The translations under genes were made by a program, and so were the position numbers. The notes beneath the pieces are model-generated. The model was not told the origin of the DNA. It saw only the letters and a list, made by a program, of their open reading frames with translations, and made no database searches. A stretch of DNA of 64,000 nucleotides, taken from the NCBI GenBank assembly GCA_947448725.1, contig CANFOM010000004.1:62001-126000 (forward strand), in the 5' to 3' direction. The stretch is from Bacteroidota bacterium. GTDB lineage: Bacteria; Bacteroidota; Bacteroidia; Chitinophagales; Chitinophagaceae. Of the stretch, positions 54,376 through 61,943 are shown in pieces; the stretch's first letter is position 1; the number at the start of each line of letters is the position of its first letter.

Positions 54376-55947
54376 TTAAAAAATAGTTCGCTCTTCTGCC
54401 CCTATATTTAAAGTTTTATCTTTTATTCGATTGCCAAAAAAATCGCTGACGCTATTTGTTTTAATTGGCGCAGCTGCATTAATACAAGGCGATCCTTTGA
54501 GTAGTTGGTAGCCACTTAATTTTGAAAGCCCCACCGCTCCTCTCCCAGGTGCTGCAAATAACGGATCTGCCATCAATTTTTCTTTATCGTCGGGTAATGC
54601 TTTAAGCCAAGGCCCAAAATAACAGTTTCGGTTAAATTTGGGTCCATCTGCATTAGGACCTAATTGTAAACTATCATTAAACTTACGATCCAAAGTACTA
54701 CCATGACTATAAACAGATCTAAAGCGTCCTTGACCCGTTGCATAAAAAATATTATTGCTAAAAGTAGCACCTAATTTATTTTTATCTCTTTCATCCTCCA
54801 TACCAGAATAAAAATCTAAATCTACCGTACTATGATCCACATAAAAAATATTGTTGTGTATTAAGTTTCCATCCTCCGTATTGCCATGAATTTGAACTAA
54901 ATGGGTTTGATCGTTTTCGCTAATATTATACCTTGCAATGTTGTCATTGGTTTTATTCATAATTAACAAAAGTCCATGACCATAAGCACTGTAATTATAT
55001 TGTAAAACACAACGCTTGCAATCAAAGTCAAAATCATACGCAAATCCATCCCCATTGCCTGCTTGTCTGCCTGTTTCATAGGCTTCATTAAATTGCATAA
55101 CTGTTTCTGTTGCTCTAGCTATCCAAATAGCTGCTGTATGCGGCCACCATTTTTCTCCTCCTTTTAAATCCGGATCCCCCGATCTTAAACAACTGCGAAT
55201 GGCAACATTATGTTCTATCATTCCTTTATAAGAACCTGCTACAATAATGGCGTCACCACCCGTATTTTCGATCCTATTTTTACGAACAATAACATTATCT
55301 TTTGCGCCGAAAATAATAATACCTACTTTATCAAAACGTTCAATTCTATTATTTTCAATGAGCACATCGTTGAGTAAACTAGTACTACTATCTTTTTTCT
55401 GAACCATAATAGCGCAACTATTGTAACCCGTGTATTCTGTACTTCCACCTAGCTGTCCCCATATATCATGAACATAACAATTGCGGATAGTAATATGTCG
55501 CACATCCTGTCCATTCCCTTTTACCCATGCTACTATTCCTTCTCTTCCAATACCTAGTTTAGGAGGCGCTCCACTGGTTATTTCCATATTATTTATCTCC
55601 CACCATGACTGATTGACCAATTGAATCCCTGCTCCTTCCGCTTCCCCTATATTAATTATTGGCTTTTCATTTCCTCCATAACTATTAATCACAATAGGCT
55701 TACCCGCTAGTCCCGAACCTTTGGGTTGCAATTGTCCTTTCCAAACACCAGCCGATTTAAAAAGTATTAGATCCCCTGGTTGAAATATAGTTTGATTGAC
55801 TCTTTCAATAGTTTTCCAAGCACTCGTCTTAGCTAGGCCGGTATGTTGGTCATTGCCCTCTGGAGAAACATAATAGATTTTTGATTGACTGTTGCCAGAA
55901 AAATTAAAAGTGATGAGCAAAATGAAACCTAAGATTAATTTTCGCAT
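54376..55947 (-). CDS. Secreted right-handed parallel beta-helix protein
   Basis: A 523-residue exported protein with a signal peptide (about residues 1-20, ending GNSQ). It then has the YYVSPEGNDQHTGLAKTSAWKTI opening typical of pectate-lyase-like polysaccharide enzymes (about 25-47). About 300 residues of beta-helix coils follow with repeated strand signatures (DVLIENNRIERFDKVGIIIF, DNVIVRKNRIENTGGDAIIV), and a C-terminal DPLFAAPGRG and GSPCINA block. The reaction, lyase or hydrolase, is not determined. It is plausible but unproven that its products feed the uronate operon 6 kb away. Confidence 0.82.
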   Translation of the reverse strand: MRKLILGFILLITFNFSGNSQSKIYYVSPEGNDQHTGLAKTSAWKTIERVNQTIFQPGDLILFKSAGVWKGQLQPKGSGLAGKPIVINSYGGNEKPIINIGEAEGAGIQLVNQSWWEINNMEITSGAPPKLGIGREGIVAWVKGNGQDVRHITIRNCYVHDIWGQLGGSTEYTGYNSCAIMVQKKDSSTSLLNDVLIENNRIERFDKVGIIIFGAKDNVIVRKNRIENTGGDAIIVAGSYKGMIEHNVAIRSCLRSGDPDLKGGEKWWPHTAAIWIARATETVMQFNEAYETGRQAGNGDGFAYDFDFDCKRCVLQYNYSAYGHGLLLIMNKTNDNIARYNISENDQTHLVQIHGNTEDGNLIHNNIFYVDHSTVDLDFYSGMEDERDKNKLGATFSNNIFYATGQGRFRSVYSHGSTLDRKFNDSLQLGPNADGPKFNRNCYFGPWLKALPDDKEKLMADPLFAAPGRGAVGLSKLSGYQLLKGSPCINAAAPIKTNSVSDFFGNRIKDKTLNIGAEERTIF

Positions 55948-56044
55948 GTTGTTTATTTTGTAAATGAATAACAGGGAAAGCTTTAGTAAAAAGTGAAAAT
56001 AACCATCCCCTTCCTAAAGCTAGTTCTTTCGCTAATAAATTACC

Positions 56045-56072
56045 AAAAAAAAGGCTCCAAAAATGGAGCCTT
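56045..56072 (-). terminator. Rho-independent terminator after the YdeI-like gene
   Basis: On the minus strand AAGGCTCCA pairs with TGGAGCCTT around ATTTT-type loop and is followed by six T. It lies 23 bases beyond the stop of the gene at 56095. Confidence 0.85.
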
Positions 56073-56094
56073 ACAATCATTAAAATATTAATTA

Positions 56095-56763
56095 TTACTT
56101 CTCTGAGGGGTTGTTCTTGCCAGCTAATAACTTTTCTAAAGTAGCTTCCAAGCGTTTTTGTTTGGTTTCTTCTTTCTTCGCTCCTTGAATCCAACTTAAA
56201 TATTCTTTTTGATTCAAAATTGAAAGGGAAGTAAAAAACTCTCTCGCCTCTTCTTGTGCAGTAAATAATTTATCTAATTCAATAGGAAGAGCAATTAGGC
56301 GTTTTTCAAAATCATCCACCTTAATATCAGCCGATTTAAACTCAACAAAAGTTCTATTTCTATTTGGGATTTGATCTAATTTCTTAAAACGCATAGCCGT
56401 CCAAACATGGTCTAAGGTTACTTGCCTAACTGCCTCATATTCATTTTTTGATAATATCTCCCAGCTTGCATCTCTATTTAAGTCAGACACAATCTTAGAT
56501 GTTGTTTTTGGATAGGCAATCCACAACTTGCTTTCTGGGTGTAAAGCCGAAAACACCTCTTTCAAAATATTGTTCAACTGCAATTGATTGATGGCAAAAA
56601 TAAGCGCAAAGTCAATTTTACGTGCCTTTAATAAAGGTGTTAGATTCTTGTTGTAAGATAACTTAGCAAACTGTTTTTCAACTGAAGATGGTAACCCTTG
56701 AACCAGTAAATTTTTCTCTTCTTTCAACTGCAATTTCTCCAAAATATTCTGATTACCTGACAT
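56095..56763 (-). CDS. Fusion of DUF3052-like and YdeI/OmdA-like domains
   Basis: A 222-residue cytoplasmic protein of unknown function. Residues about 1-130 resemble DUF3052 proteins (KARKIDFALIFAINQLQLNN, LHPESKLWIAYPKTTSKIVSDLNRD as positions about 45-105). The last 55 residues match the YdeI/OmpD-associated end motif (EAREFFTSLSILNQKEYLSWIQGAKKEETKQKRLEATLEKLLAGK, positions about 168-214). The C-terminal domain is often found alone; having it joined to the DUF3052-like part in one chain is worth noting. No operon partner is apparent. Confidence 0.72.
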   Translation of the reverse strand: MSGNQNILEKLQLKEEKNLLVQGLPSSVEKQFAKLSYNKNLTPLLKARKIDFALIFAINQLQLNNILKEVFSALHPESKLWIAYPKTTSKIVSDLNRDASWEILSKNEYEAVRQVTLDHVWTAMRFKKLDQIPNRNRTFVEFKSADIKVDDFEKRLIALPIELDKLFTAQEEAREFFTSLSILNQKEYLSWIQGAKKEETKQKRLEATLEKLLAGKNNPSEK

Positions 56764-56819
56764 AGCTGTTAATTTTTAAAGGAGGACGAAGTTACGAAAT
56801 TCTAAATTGAAAAAGCGAC

Positions 56820-57455
56820 TTAATTACGCTTAAGTCTGTTTTTGAAACTTGGCACCTTATTCTCAGTGCCTCTTAAAAGCCTTCCGATGTTTTTTTGATG
56901 TGTAATAACAACCATCAAAGCTACTATAATGGCGAAAAGACGATAAACCGTTTCCTTTTCATGAAAGATGAACAAAATAAGCACCATGAAAGCCACTCCT
57001 GCTAACATAGAACTTAAGGATACAAAGCGGGTAGATAATAAAGTGATTAAGAATACCCCTAAGCAAATCAAAGCCACCATAGGTTGAATGGCCAAAGCCA
57101 TACCTAATAAAGTAGCAACTCCTTTGCCACCTCTAAAGTTGGCCCAGATGGGAAATATATGGCCTAAAATAGACATCATACCCAACGCGATCATAAAATT
57201 GGTACGGGCCAATTCGTCGCTAAGGTAAAAAGGAATAAAAATGTATAAAGAGGTTGCGATAATACCCTTTGTAACATCCACCAACATCACTATGCTGCCC
57301 CATTTAGAACCTAAAATTCTAAAAGTATTGGTAGCACCCGCGTTTCCACTTCCGTAATCTCTAATATCAATACCGAAAACGGATTTACTAATCCAAACCG
57401 CAGTGGGTATAGAACCAATTAAATAAGCTAAAATAATAAGAATGATTTCTGTCAT
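56820..57455 (-). CDS. plsY: Glycerol-3-phosphate acyltransferase PlsY
   Basis: Inner membrane enzyme that moves the acyl group from acyl phosphate to glycerol 3-phosphate, the first step of phospholipid synthesis. The 211-residue protein has five or so helices and the PlsY signature GSGNAGATNTFRILG (about residues 36-50) and GHIFPIWANFRGGKGVAT (about 98-115), with a Lys/Arg tail. PlsX is not in the window. A good -7 element lies 17 bases before the start. Confidence 0.95.
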   Translation of the reverse strand: MTEIILIILAYLIGSIPTAVWISKSVFGIDIRDYGSGNAGATNTFRILGSKWGSIVMLVDVTKGIIATSLYIFIPFYLSDELARTNFMIALGMMSILGHIFPIWANFRGGKGVATLLGMALAIQPMVALICLGVFLITLLSTRFVSLSSMLAGVAFMVLILFIFHEKETVYRLFAIIVALMVVITHQKNIGRLLRGTENKVPSFKNRLKRN

Positions 57456-57472
57456 ACCTTTTTCTTGGGAGA

Positions 57473-57480
57473 CAAATATA
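57473..57480 (-). promoter_or_regulatory. -7 promoter element (TATATTTG) for plsY
   Basis: Minus-strand TATATTTG, matching TAnnTTTG, 17 bases upstream of the plsY ATG. Confidence 0.5.
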
Positions 57481-57503
57481 CGACCAAAAAAATTAATGTT
57501 TTG

Positions 57504-58400
57504 TTAACAATGGCGACTAAACATTAAACTAACCCAGCCGTTAAGTGGTTGCGCTTTAATATAAGTCCAGTTTAAATTTTTAGCTAATTTTATTATATCT
57601 TCTTGATCTTCAATAAGTAAGCCGCTTAAAACTAAAATTGAATTTAAGCTAGTCGACTGTGTAATTTCACCTATATTGGCTTCAATAATATGCCTGTTGA
57701 CGTTTGCTAGAACTATATCAAAAAGGGTTGCCTGAAGGGCAGAATTTACTTTTTCTATCTTAATTCGTTCAGCATCATTGTTTTGTATATTTTCTAGGGC
57801 ATTTTCAATACACCAGTCATCATTGTCCACGGCTAAAACCGAAGCCGCCCCTAATTTCTCTGCTAGGATGGCCAAAATGCCGGTGCCCGTTCCAAAATCG
57901 TAAACCGATTTTCCTTTAAAGTCTATCGATTCCATCAATTGGATGACTGAATAAGTAGTAGCATGGTGCCCTGTACCAAAGCTCATTTTGGGGGTTATCT
58001 TAATATCATGAAGTACGGATGGTTCGAAATGGGGATGGAAATGAGCGCGAATGCCTACAAAATCAGCCACCCTTACTGGTTCAAAATTTGATTCCCATAC
58101 TGCATTCCAATTTTGTTCTTTAATAACTGATTTTAAATAAGTTAAACTATATTGTTTGAATATATTATTTAATTCATTTTCAATATTATTAGCTTCAAAT
58201 TCCGTAGCCAATATATAAGTTTTGCAATGACCTGCCCCTTTACCTAATTCATTGGCCATTTGGACCCCATCATTAATCCCTACACTTAGCTCCTCCTCAT
58301 TAAAACCGTCAAACCCTAGTTCGGATAACTGGGCTACCAGCATTTCAAACTGCTCCTGATGATCAAAATCGAAGGCTATTTGGATATATTCTTTGGTCAT
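57504..58400 (-). CDS. prmA: Ribosomal protein L11 methyltransferase
   Basis: SAM-dependent enzyme that methylates ribosomal protein L11. The 298-residue protein has the class I methyltransferase core with SVYDFGTGTGILAILAEKLG (about residues 165-184) and the acidic loop AVDNDDWCIENA. The catalytic-type motif FDIVLANVNRHII appears about 40 residues later, and the preceding NWNAVWESNFEPV and TGHHATTY blocks are PrmA-specific. It begins just after a 79-base inverted repeat in the intergenic space to pnp. Confidence 0.94.
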   Translation of the reverse strand: MTKEYIQIAFDFDHQEQFEMLVAQLSELGFDGFNEEELSVGINDGVQMANELGKGAGHCKTYILATEFEANNIENELNNIFKQYSLTYLKSVIKEQNWNAVWESNFEPVRVADFVGIRAHFHPHFEPSVLHDIKITPKMSFGTGHHATTYSVIQLMESIDFKGKSVYDFGTGTGILAILAEKLGAASVLAVDNDDWCIENALENIQNNDAERIKIEKVNSALQATLFDIVLANVNRHIIEANIGEITQSTSLNSILVLSGLLIEDQEDIIKLAKNLNWTYIKAQPLNGWVSLMFSRHC

Positions 58401-58428
58401 GGGGTTTTGTTTTTTAGTCGCCCGAAAT

Positions 58429-58507
58429 AATTGGAGTAAATACCTATCCCTAGGCGCTCAGCTCGCTTCGCTCGAATGTTCGCTACGGAATAGTATTTAC
58501 TCCAATT
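58429..58507. repeat. 79-bp imperfect inverted repeat, REP/MITE-like
   Basis: A 15-bp perfect outer stem (AATTGGAGTAAATAC at 58429-58443 and its complement at 58493-58507), inner partly paired arms (TATCCCTAGGCG against CGCTACGGAATA) and a GC-rich centre with GCTCGCTTCGCTCG. The stretch is visibly more GC-rich than the surrounding intergenic DNA and contains no believable gene. It lies between pnp and prmA on the minus-strand transcript. Confidence 0.75.
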
Positions 58508-58544
58508 TAACTTGAACATAAGAACACTATACAAAGTTAGCCAC

Positions 58545-58578
58545 AAAAAAATGCCCCGCATTAGTAGCAGGGCATTTA
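58545..58578 (-). terminator. Rho-independent terminator of pnp
   Basis: On the minus strand AATGCCC pairs with GGGCATT around the loop and is followed by six T (plus-strand A tract 58545-58550). It lies about 21 bases after the pnp stop. Confidence 0.8.
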
Positions 58579-58598
58579 TATTGAATCTATCTAAAATT

Positions 58599-60752
58599 CT
58601 ATTGTTGAGGACCTCTATCTTCACGAGGCGCTTGCTCTGGACGAGGTAATAAAGCTTTATGGCTTAATTTGAACTTGCCTGTTTTAGGATCCAAACCAAC
58701 CAATTTCACTTTTACCACATCTCCTTCATTAAAGATGCCATCCATAGTTTCTAGGCGCTTCCAGCTTATCTCACTAATGTGCAATAAACCTTGTTTGCCT
58801 GGCATGAATTCTACAAAGGCACCAAATTCTTTCACACCCTTCACTACCCCTTCGTATTCATCTCCAATTTCTGGAACAGCTACGATACCATTGATCCATT
58901 TAACGGCCGCATCCAAGCTATCCTTGTTCGCAGAGAAGATACTTACTTCACCATGGTTGCCCACTTCCTCTATATTAATAGTTGCACCAGTAGTTCTTTG
59001 CATCTCTTGGATGATTTTACCACCTGGCCCGATTACGGCTCCAATATATTCTTTATCAATAATCAATTTAACCATTCTAGGTGCATGTGGTTTCACATCT
59101 GCACGGGCAGCTGGCATACAAGCATACATCGCATCCAAAATATGTAAGCGTCCTTTTTTAGCTTGAGACAATGCTTCACGCATAATGTCCATACTTAATC
59201 CGTCTACTTTAATATCCATTTGAACACCACAAATACCATCACGTGTTCCTGTTACTTTAAAATCCATATCACCTAAATGATCTTCATCGCCTAAGATATC
59301 TGTTAAGATGGCGTATTTACCATCTTCTCTTGAAATTAATCCCATGGCTACTCCACTCACGTGCTTAGGCACAGGCACACCCGCATCCATAAGCGCCAAT
59401 GAACCAGCACAAACTGTTGCCATTGAAGAAGAACCATTGCTTTCCAATACATCAGAAACTACTCTTAATGTATAAGGGAAAACAGTACTATCTGGTAACA
59501 TTTGTTTTAAAGAACGCATGGCTAAATTACCATGACCCACTTCACGACGTCCTACACCACGCATCATCTTCACTTCTCCTGTAGAGAAAGGAGGGAAATT
59601 ATAGTGCAAGAAAAATTTTGTGTATTCGGCGCTTGCTGCAGTCTCTTGCATTAACTCGTCTAACTTAGTTCCTAAGGTAACAGTAGTTAATGATTGTGTT
59701 TCTCCTCTTGTAAATAAAGAAGAACCATGTGGAGTTGGCAATGGATCAACTTCCATCGCTAAAGGACGAACTTGATCTAATTGACGACCATCCAAACGTA
59801 TACGCTTGTCTACCATCATATCTCTAACAACTTCCCACTTAAGATCTTCGTAATACTTACCAGCTAATTTCTTTTGCAAGTCGGTAATCTCTGTTCCTAA
59901 ATGTTCAATGATTTCTTTTTTCAATGCAGTAAAAGCATCGCTTCTTTCATGCTTCGCAGAACCCATTTCGGCAATCGCATTTACTTTTGCTTTTGCAAAA
60001 GCGTATACTTTATTTTTTATTTCTTCGTCTTGTTCTGGTTTTTTGTAATCACGCACTTCTGTGATTCCAACTACTTTTCTTAATTCTGCTTGTGCTTTAA
60101 TTTGCTTGCGAATGGCTTCGTGTGCAATTTCTAAACACTGAACCAATTCTTCTTCCGAACATTCTTTCGCCTCACCTTCTACCATCATTAAATTCTTATC
60201 CGTCGCTGCAATTAAAAATTCAAAATCAGAAATAGCCAATTGATCTTTAGAAGGGTTGATAATAAATTCACCCTTGATACGGCCTATACGAACTTCTGAA
60301 ATAATTTCTTTAATAGGAATATTAGATACTGCCAATGCTGCCGAAGCTGCTAAACAAGCCAATGAATCGGGCATTACATTTACATCACTTGATATCAATG
60401 AAATTAATACTTGTACATCGCACAAATAATCTTCAGGGAACAAAGGACGCAATGCACGGTCAATTAAACGACTGGTTAATATTTCATAATCATTTAAACG
60501 GGCTTCTCTTTTAAAGAAAGAACCAGGAATACGACCTGCTGATGCAAATTTTTCTTGATAGTCTACACTTAAAGGAAAAAAGTCTTGTCCGTCTTTTGGA
60601 TCTTTATTGGCAACAACAGTCGCTAATAAAATACAATTGCCTTGTCTTACGGTAACAGCACCATCTGCTTGACGTGCTAATTTTCCAGTTTCGATAAATA
60701 CTTCCTGTCCAGGATTTATTTCGAATTTTACTGATTTTGGTTGTGATAACAT
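58599..60752 (-). CDS. pnp: Polyribonucleotide nucleotidyltransferase (PNPase)
   Basis: Phosphorolytic 3'-5' exoribonuclease and RNA tailing enzyme of the degradosome. The 717-residue protein has two RNase PH-like domains (about residues 10-225 and 300-540; GSFFKREARLNDYEILTSR, RLDGRQLDQVRPL), a KH domain (VIGPGGKIIQEMQ, about 578-590) and an S1 domain (EGVVKGVKEFGAFVEF, about 645-660). The order rpsO-pnp is widespread in bacteria. A hairpin (60806-60830) and a palindrome (60772-60783) lie between the two genes and may take part in pnp autoregulation. Confidence 0.97.
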   Translation of the reverse strand: MLSQPKSVKFEINPGQEVFIETGKLARQADGAVTVRQGNCILLATVVANKDPKDGQDFFPLSVDYQEKFASAGRIPGSFFKREARLNDYEILTSRLIDRALRPLFPEDYLCDVQVLISLISSDVNVMPDSLACLAASAALAVSNIPIKEIISEVRIGRIKGEFIINPSKDQLAISDFEFLIAATDKNLMMVEGEAKECSEEELVQCLEIAHEAIRKQIKAQAELRKVVGITEVRDYKKPEQDEEIKNKVYAFAKAKVNAIAEMGSAKHERSDAFTALKKEIIEHLGTEITDLQKKLAGKYYEDLKWEVVRDMMVDKRIRLDGRQLDQVRPLAMEVDPLPTPHGSSLFTRGETQSLTTVTLGTKLDELMQETAASAEYTKFFLHYNFPPFSTGEVKMMRGVGRREVGHGNLAMRSLKQMLPDSTVFPYTLRVVSDVLESNGSSSMATVCAGSLALMDAGVPVPKHVSGVAMGLISREDGKYAILTDILGDEDHLGDMDFKVTGTRDGICGVQMDIKVDGLSMDIMREALSQAKKGRLHILDAMYACMPAARADVKPHAPRMVKLIIDKEYIGAVIGPGGKIIQEMQRTTGATINIEEVGNHGEVSIFSANKDSLDAAVKWINGIVAVPEIGDEYEGVVKGVKEFGAFVEFMPGKQGLLHISEISWKRLETMDGIFNEGDVVKVKLVGLDPKTGKFKLSHKALLPRPEQAPREDRGPQQ

Positions 60753-60771
60753 TTTAATTTTTTTAAATCTT

Positions 60772-60783
60772 TTCTTTAAAGAA
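60772..60783. promoter_or_regulatory. Perfect 12-bp palindrome before pnp
   Basis: TTCTTTAAAGAA is a perfect palindrome 19 bases upstream of the pnp start in the rpsO-pnp gap. It could be an operator or simple AT-rich symmetry; no regulator is known to me that matches. Confidence 0.3.
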
Positions 60784-60805
60784 TCGATAGTCTATAAACG
60801 ACTAA

Positions 60806-60830
60806 TCCCAACCGTGTTGTACAGTTGGGA
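60806..60830 (-). promoter_or_regulatory. rpsO-pnp intergenic hairpin
   Basis: TCCCAAC (60806-60812) pairs with GTTGGGA (60824-60830) around an 11-base loop, without a following T run, so it is not a good terminator. In E. coli a hairpin in the same gap is processed by RNase III for pnp control. A similar role is possible here. Confidence 0.5.
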
Positions 60831-60854
60831 CAGCCTATAATTTGTTCTTGTTGA

Positions 60855-61127
60855 TTATTTTCTTAAACCTAATTTTTCAATTAGCGCGCGGTAACCAGTT
60901 AGGTTATGTTTTTGTAAATAAACCAATAAACGTTTACGCTGACCCACTAATTGCATCAACCCTCTTTGAGTAGAATGGTCTTTGTGGTTTTCTTTCAGGT
61001 GACCTGAAATGTGCGCAATACGCTCGGTTAATAAAGCAACTTGTCCTTCAATTGAACCTGTGTTAGTTGCTTTTCCGCCAAATTCGGCAAAAATGCCTGC
61101 TTTTTTTTCTTTTGTTAATGTAGCCAT
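60855..61127 (-). CDS. rpsO: 30S ribosomal protein S15
   Basis: Primary 16S rRNA-binding protein of the central domain of the 30S subunit. The 90-residue protein has the S15 helices with TNTGSIEGQVALLTERIAHI (about residues 21-40) and HLKENHKDHSTQRGLMQLVGQRKRLLVYL (about 42-70). Length and sequence are exactly of the family. It precedes pnp on the same strand by about 100 bases. A near-consensus -7 element TATCTTCG (61188-61195) lies about 60 bases upstream. Confidence 0.97.
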   Translation of the reverse strand: MATLTKEKKAGIFAEFGGKATNTGSIEGQVALLTERIAHISGHLKENHKDHSTQRGLMQLVGQRKRLLVYLQKHNLTGYRALIEKLGLRK

Positions 61128-61187
61128 TGTAGAACTTCTTTTTTTGTAGTTAACTGTTAACCACGGTTTTATTTTTTATTTCGGCTG

Positions 61188-61195
61188 CGAAGATA
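61188..61195 (-). promoter_or_regulatory. Near-consensus -7 element (TATCTTCG) for rpsO-pnp
   Basis: Minus-strand TATCTTCG differs from TAnnTTTG at one base and would give a leader of about 55-60 nt. It partly touches a 9-bp inverted repeat (ACGTGGAAA 61195-61203 and TTTCCACGT 61224-61232) that straddles the stop of the preceding gene. Confidence 0.35.
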
Positions 61196-61212
61196 CGTGG
61201 AAAAGGCGTAAA

Positions 61213-61836
61213 TCAATCAAATATTTCCACGTTTTTTGGGTATTTGCTACGGTCAAATAGGAATAGCTTATCCACTAGTACCGCCCCATAGTTAATAGCC
61301 AGGACTTTAACGAAAGTGCTATTATTACTTTTATCCAAAATGGTTGCGGTTGAAAGTGCCGATTTATGCTTGTCAATCACCAGGGTCACTTTTTGGAAGT
61401 TTTTACGCTTATCAATGGGAATAAGCTCAATGGTAGCAAAGGTATTATCCTGACTTAATAGGCTGAAATTGAAGTCTTTATCGTAGTTACCTGATAATAA
61501 TTTTTGAGGGCTTAGGGTTTGATCCGACTCTGATACATTTGACTTAGAAATGGTATTGACTCCATCAAAATTGTAAATAATAGCCCCGTCACATAGAATC
61601 TCGGTGGTACCTTGTTGGAGTACATATTTATCCCCTTTCATTTTTAAATTGATGGTTTTGCTTCCCAGAGCCTTCCCTTTGCTATTTTTTGAGACCAATT
61701 GAATACTCACTAAAATGCCTTTGGCCCCCTTTACTTTCGATCCAATTTGATCCAAAATTGACTTTGCTTGACTGTCCTTTTGAGCAGATAAACTTATCAC
61801 TGGTAGAATTGCCAATAATATATATAGTAATCTCAT
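61213..61836 (-). CDS. LolA-like periplasmic lipoprotein carrier
   Basis: A 207-residue exported protein resembling LolA-family lipoprotein chaperones, which carry outer-membrane lipoproteins through the periplasm. Signal peptide about residues 1-18 (RLLYILLAILPVISLSAQ). The half-barrel pattern is seen in GSKTINLKMKGDKYVLQQGTTEILCDG and NYGAVLVDKLFLFDRS, given as positions about 60-90 and 180-200. Start chosen at ATG 61836; the GTG at 61857 adds residues ahead of the signal. Position next to ftsK is the usual one for this family in Bacteroidota. I am fairly but not fully sure. Confidence 0.78.
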   Translation of the reverse strand: MRLLYILLAILPVISLSAQKDSQAKSILDQIGSKVKGAKGILVSIQLVSKNSKGKALGSKTINLKMKGDKYVLQQGTTEILCDGAIIYNFDGVNTISKSNVSESDQTLSPQKLLSGNYDKDFNFSLLSQDNTFATIELIPIDKRKNFQKVTLVIDKHKSALSTATILDKSNNSTFVKVLAINYGAVLVDKLFLFDRSKYPKNVEIFD

Positions 61837-61867
61837 GGTAATCGGTTTTATAAGCACTGGTTTAAGA

Positions 61868-61875
61868 CAAAAATA
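61868..61875 (-). promoter_or_regulatory. -7 promoter element (TATTTTTG) for the LolA-like gene
   Basis: Minus-strand TATTTTTG, matching TAnnTTTG, 31 bases before the ATG at 61836. Confidence 0.5.
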
Positions 61876-61943
61876 ATCATTCCTTGTCTAATGGACTTTA
61901 TAATGAACTTAAAGAATCCAAATTTAATAAAACCATAACTTTC

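Noticed and set aside
58397..58624. A 75-codon minus-strand reading frame between prmA and pnp
   Set aside because: It is made of the inverted-repeat element and the pnp terminator, overlaps pnp, has no family likeness, and the paired arms explain the open frame.
58669..59166. A 165-codon plus-strand reading frame inside pnp
   Set aside because: It is antisense to a highly conserved gene, is rich in Ser/Pro/Thr and has no recognisable domain; a shadow of biased codon use.
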